From Isoetes engelmannii (lineage: Eukaryota > Streptophyta > Lycopodiopsida > Isoetales > Isoetaceae): a stretch of 20,202 bases of DNA. The stretch spans positions 1 to 20,202 of the forward strand of contig JAANSK020287268.1 in NCBI GenBank assembly GCA_011763485.2. Direction: 5' to 3'. This document shows, in pieces, positions 19,230-20,202 of this stretch. The notes under the pieces were generated by a model. It made no database searches, was not told the DNA's origin, and saw only the letters and a list, made by a program, of their open reading frames with translations. Position 1 is the first letter of the stretch. The number at the start of each line of letters is the position of its first letter. The translations under genes and the position numbers were made by a program.

Positions 19230-19560
19230 AATCTCAAGGAAGTAGAAAAGAACTCTCAATCCGGGTTTATAGAATTGGGGAAGTGAAAGGACCATAGCAA
19301 TGGAGCTCGAAGGATACCAACAGGTAGACGATGTAATGCGCATTGTTGCAGGCAAAAAACAAGATAAAGCCTGCAATGCAGCACATGTATGGGGATATGG
19401 TGATGGAAAAGTGCAAGTATGGTTATGTATCAAATTATAATCAAACAGTTTTTTTTCGAAGATCACCCTTAGTGAAGTGTAAGAACTTGAAGTTTTCACC
19501 TGTTATAAAAATTACAAATGCACTTGTTCTTGCATTTTTGTTCGTTCTCACAAAAGCATT
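19230..19560 (+). pseudogene. possible kinase-like protein remnant
   Basis: The plus strand shows IRVYRIGEVKGP, a stop, DDVMRIVAGKKQDKACNAA, then after a frame change YGDMVMEKCKYGYVSNYNQT followed directly by VFFRR. The arrangement, a charged strand ending E-V-K-x-P-W-like, then a helix and Y-G-x-M ... YG-x-x-S-x-Y-x-x-T-x-F-x-R-R, recalls the N-lobe region of Crinkler- or FunK1-like kinase domains spread in many eukaryotic genomes. Catalytic loops are not visible, and frameshifts and stops break it. The family assignment rests on pattern memory only. Confidence 0.27.
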
Positions 19561-19738
19561 TAAAGATAATGAGGGCAAATCTGGAAAAAAAAACTTGTTC
19601 CAGCCACGCCCGTACTTGGTCATAAGCTCGCTTTGCCTCCACTTCCATCGCAATTCATTTCTAGAGGAAGAGTAGTAAAGAGGCAGTTGGTTCCGATCTT
19701 AGTTAAGGCCACAAAGAAGAAAATAAGACAACTCGATG

Positions 19739-20109
19739 TGTCACTTAGTTGCGTACTAACGTCCGACATTCGCCAAGATATAAATTAGGCAACAACAACG
19801 TTATTTTGAAATATAAAAATTATAAGAGTATAATATCAAATAAAAAATTCATAAAATATTTACTTTTACATAAGACTTATGGTTGTAAAATATTTTAAAC
19901 AAAAATATCAAAACATCTAAATAAAGGCTAATGCATGTATCATAATTAAAATATATGAAGGAAGATATGTATATACAAATAAAAAAAATTATTGCATTTT
20001 CTATTTCGCTTAAAAAAATATTTAGAATATTTATTTATCTATGTGTAATGATATCAAGTTATTTTTAACAAATTTATTTTTTTCCTATGCAAGTTCTTGC
20101 TTATCGAAT
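19739..20109 (+). repeat. AT-rich long direct repeat, copy 2
   Basis: Partner of 17725-18008, starting TGTCACTTAGTTGCGTACTAA and ending AGTTCTTGCTTATCGAAT. It is about 90 bp longer because of extra AT-rich sequence in the middle (about 19825-19920). Confidence 0.75.
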
Positions 20110-20133
20110 GAAAAAACAAGTTCTTGCCATCAT

Positions 20134-20202
20134 GCTGGTGGTCTAGTGGTTAGACCTTAAGGTTGGGGTGTACCCCTCCAGGGTTCAAAACCCACTGGCT
20201 AC
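20134..20202 (+). mobile_element. tRNA-derived SINE head (or tRNA pseudogene), cut by the window end
   Basis: Box A TGGTCTAGTGGT (20139-20150) fits the polymerase III consensus at 11 of 12 positions, and GGTTCAAAACC (20182-20192) is a diverged box B about 32 bp further on. A perfect 4-bp D-stem (GTCT...AGAC) and a 7-bp outer stem with two wobble pairs (GCTGGTG with CACTGGC) can form; a regular anticodon arm cannot. The body and tail would lie beyond the window. Confidence 0.6.

Overview
The window looks like nuclear DNA of a land plant, most likely a non-seed plant (fern, lycophyte, bryophyte or a close streptophyte relative). The reasons are a host gene with plant-type short GT-AG introns and a telo-box/site II promoter, a plant copia-type primer binding site, and a Replitron-like HUH transposase remnant (a transposon group reported as abundant in non-seed plants). 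Lineage is inference; no single base proves it.

Only one gene appears intact: BTF3, the beta subunit of the nascent polypeptide-associated complex (coding exons 11978-12762, with a 5' UTR intron before it). Nearly all recognisable sequence elsewhere is decayed mobile DNA. From the left: a frameshifted single-domain HUH Rep (1-897) followed by a compact tRNA-like fold (1232-1286); two minus-strand LINE 3' ends of one family (about 1905-2625 and 4740-5440); a probable copia 5' LTR with primer binding site (5686-6528); a minus-strand LINE endonuclease fragment (7480-8560); tandem repeats with a heat-shock-element-like and TATA-like pair (8788-9137); a plus-strand LINE with ORF1 only (10599 to about 11610) ending next to the BTF3 promoter.

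Right of BTF3 lie a minus-strand LINE reverse transcriptase fragment (about 13600-15620) that carries a 16-bp duplication at its catalytic motif and a nested poly(A) retroposon; a second, minus-strand copy of the ORF1-only element (16637-17065); and a very AT-rich end with two related direct repeats 2 kb apart (17725-18008 and 19739-20109). These flank a weak kinase-like gene remnant. The window ends in a tRNA-derived SINE head.

The observations most worth following are the two independent ORF1-only LINE copies, which share the same ORF1 stop and 3' UTR and suggest a plant counterpart of half-LINE elements; the Replitron remnant with its tRNA-like neighbour; and the AT-rich direct-repeat pair. 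No complete new gene system is visible here.
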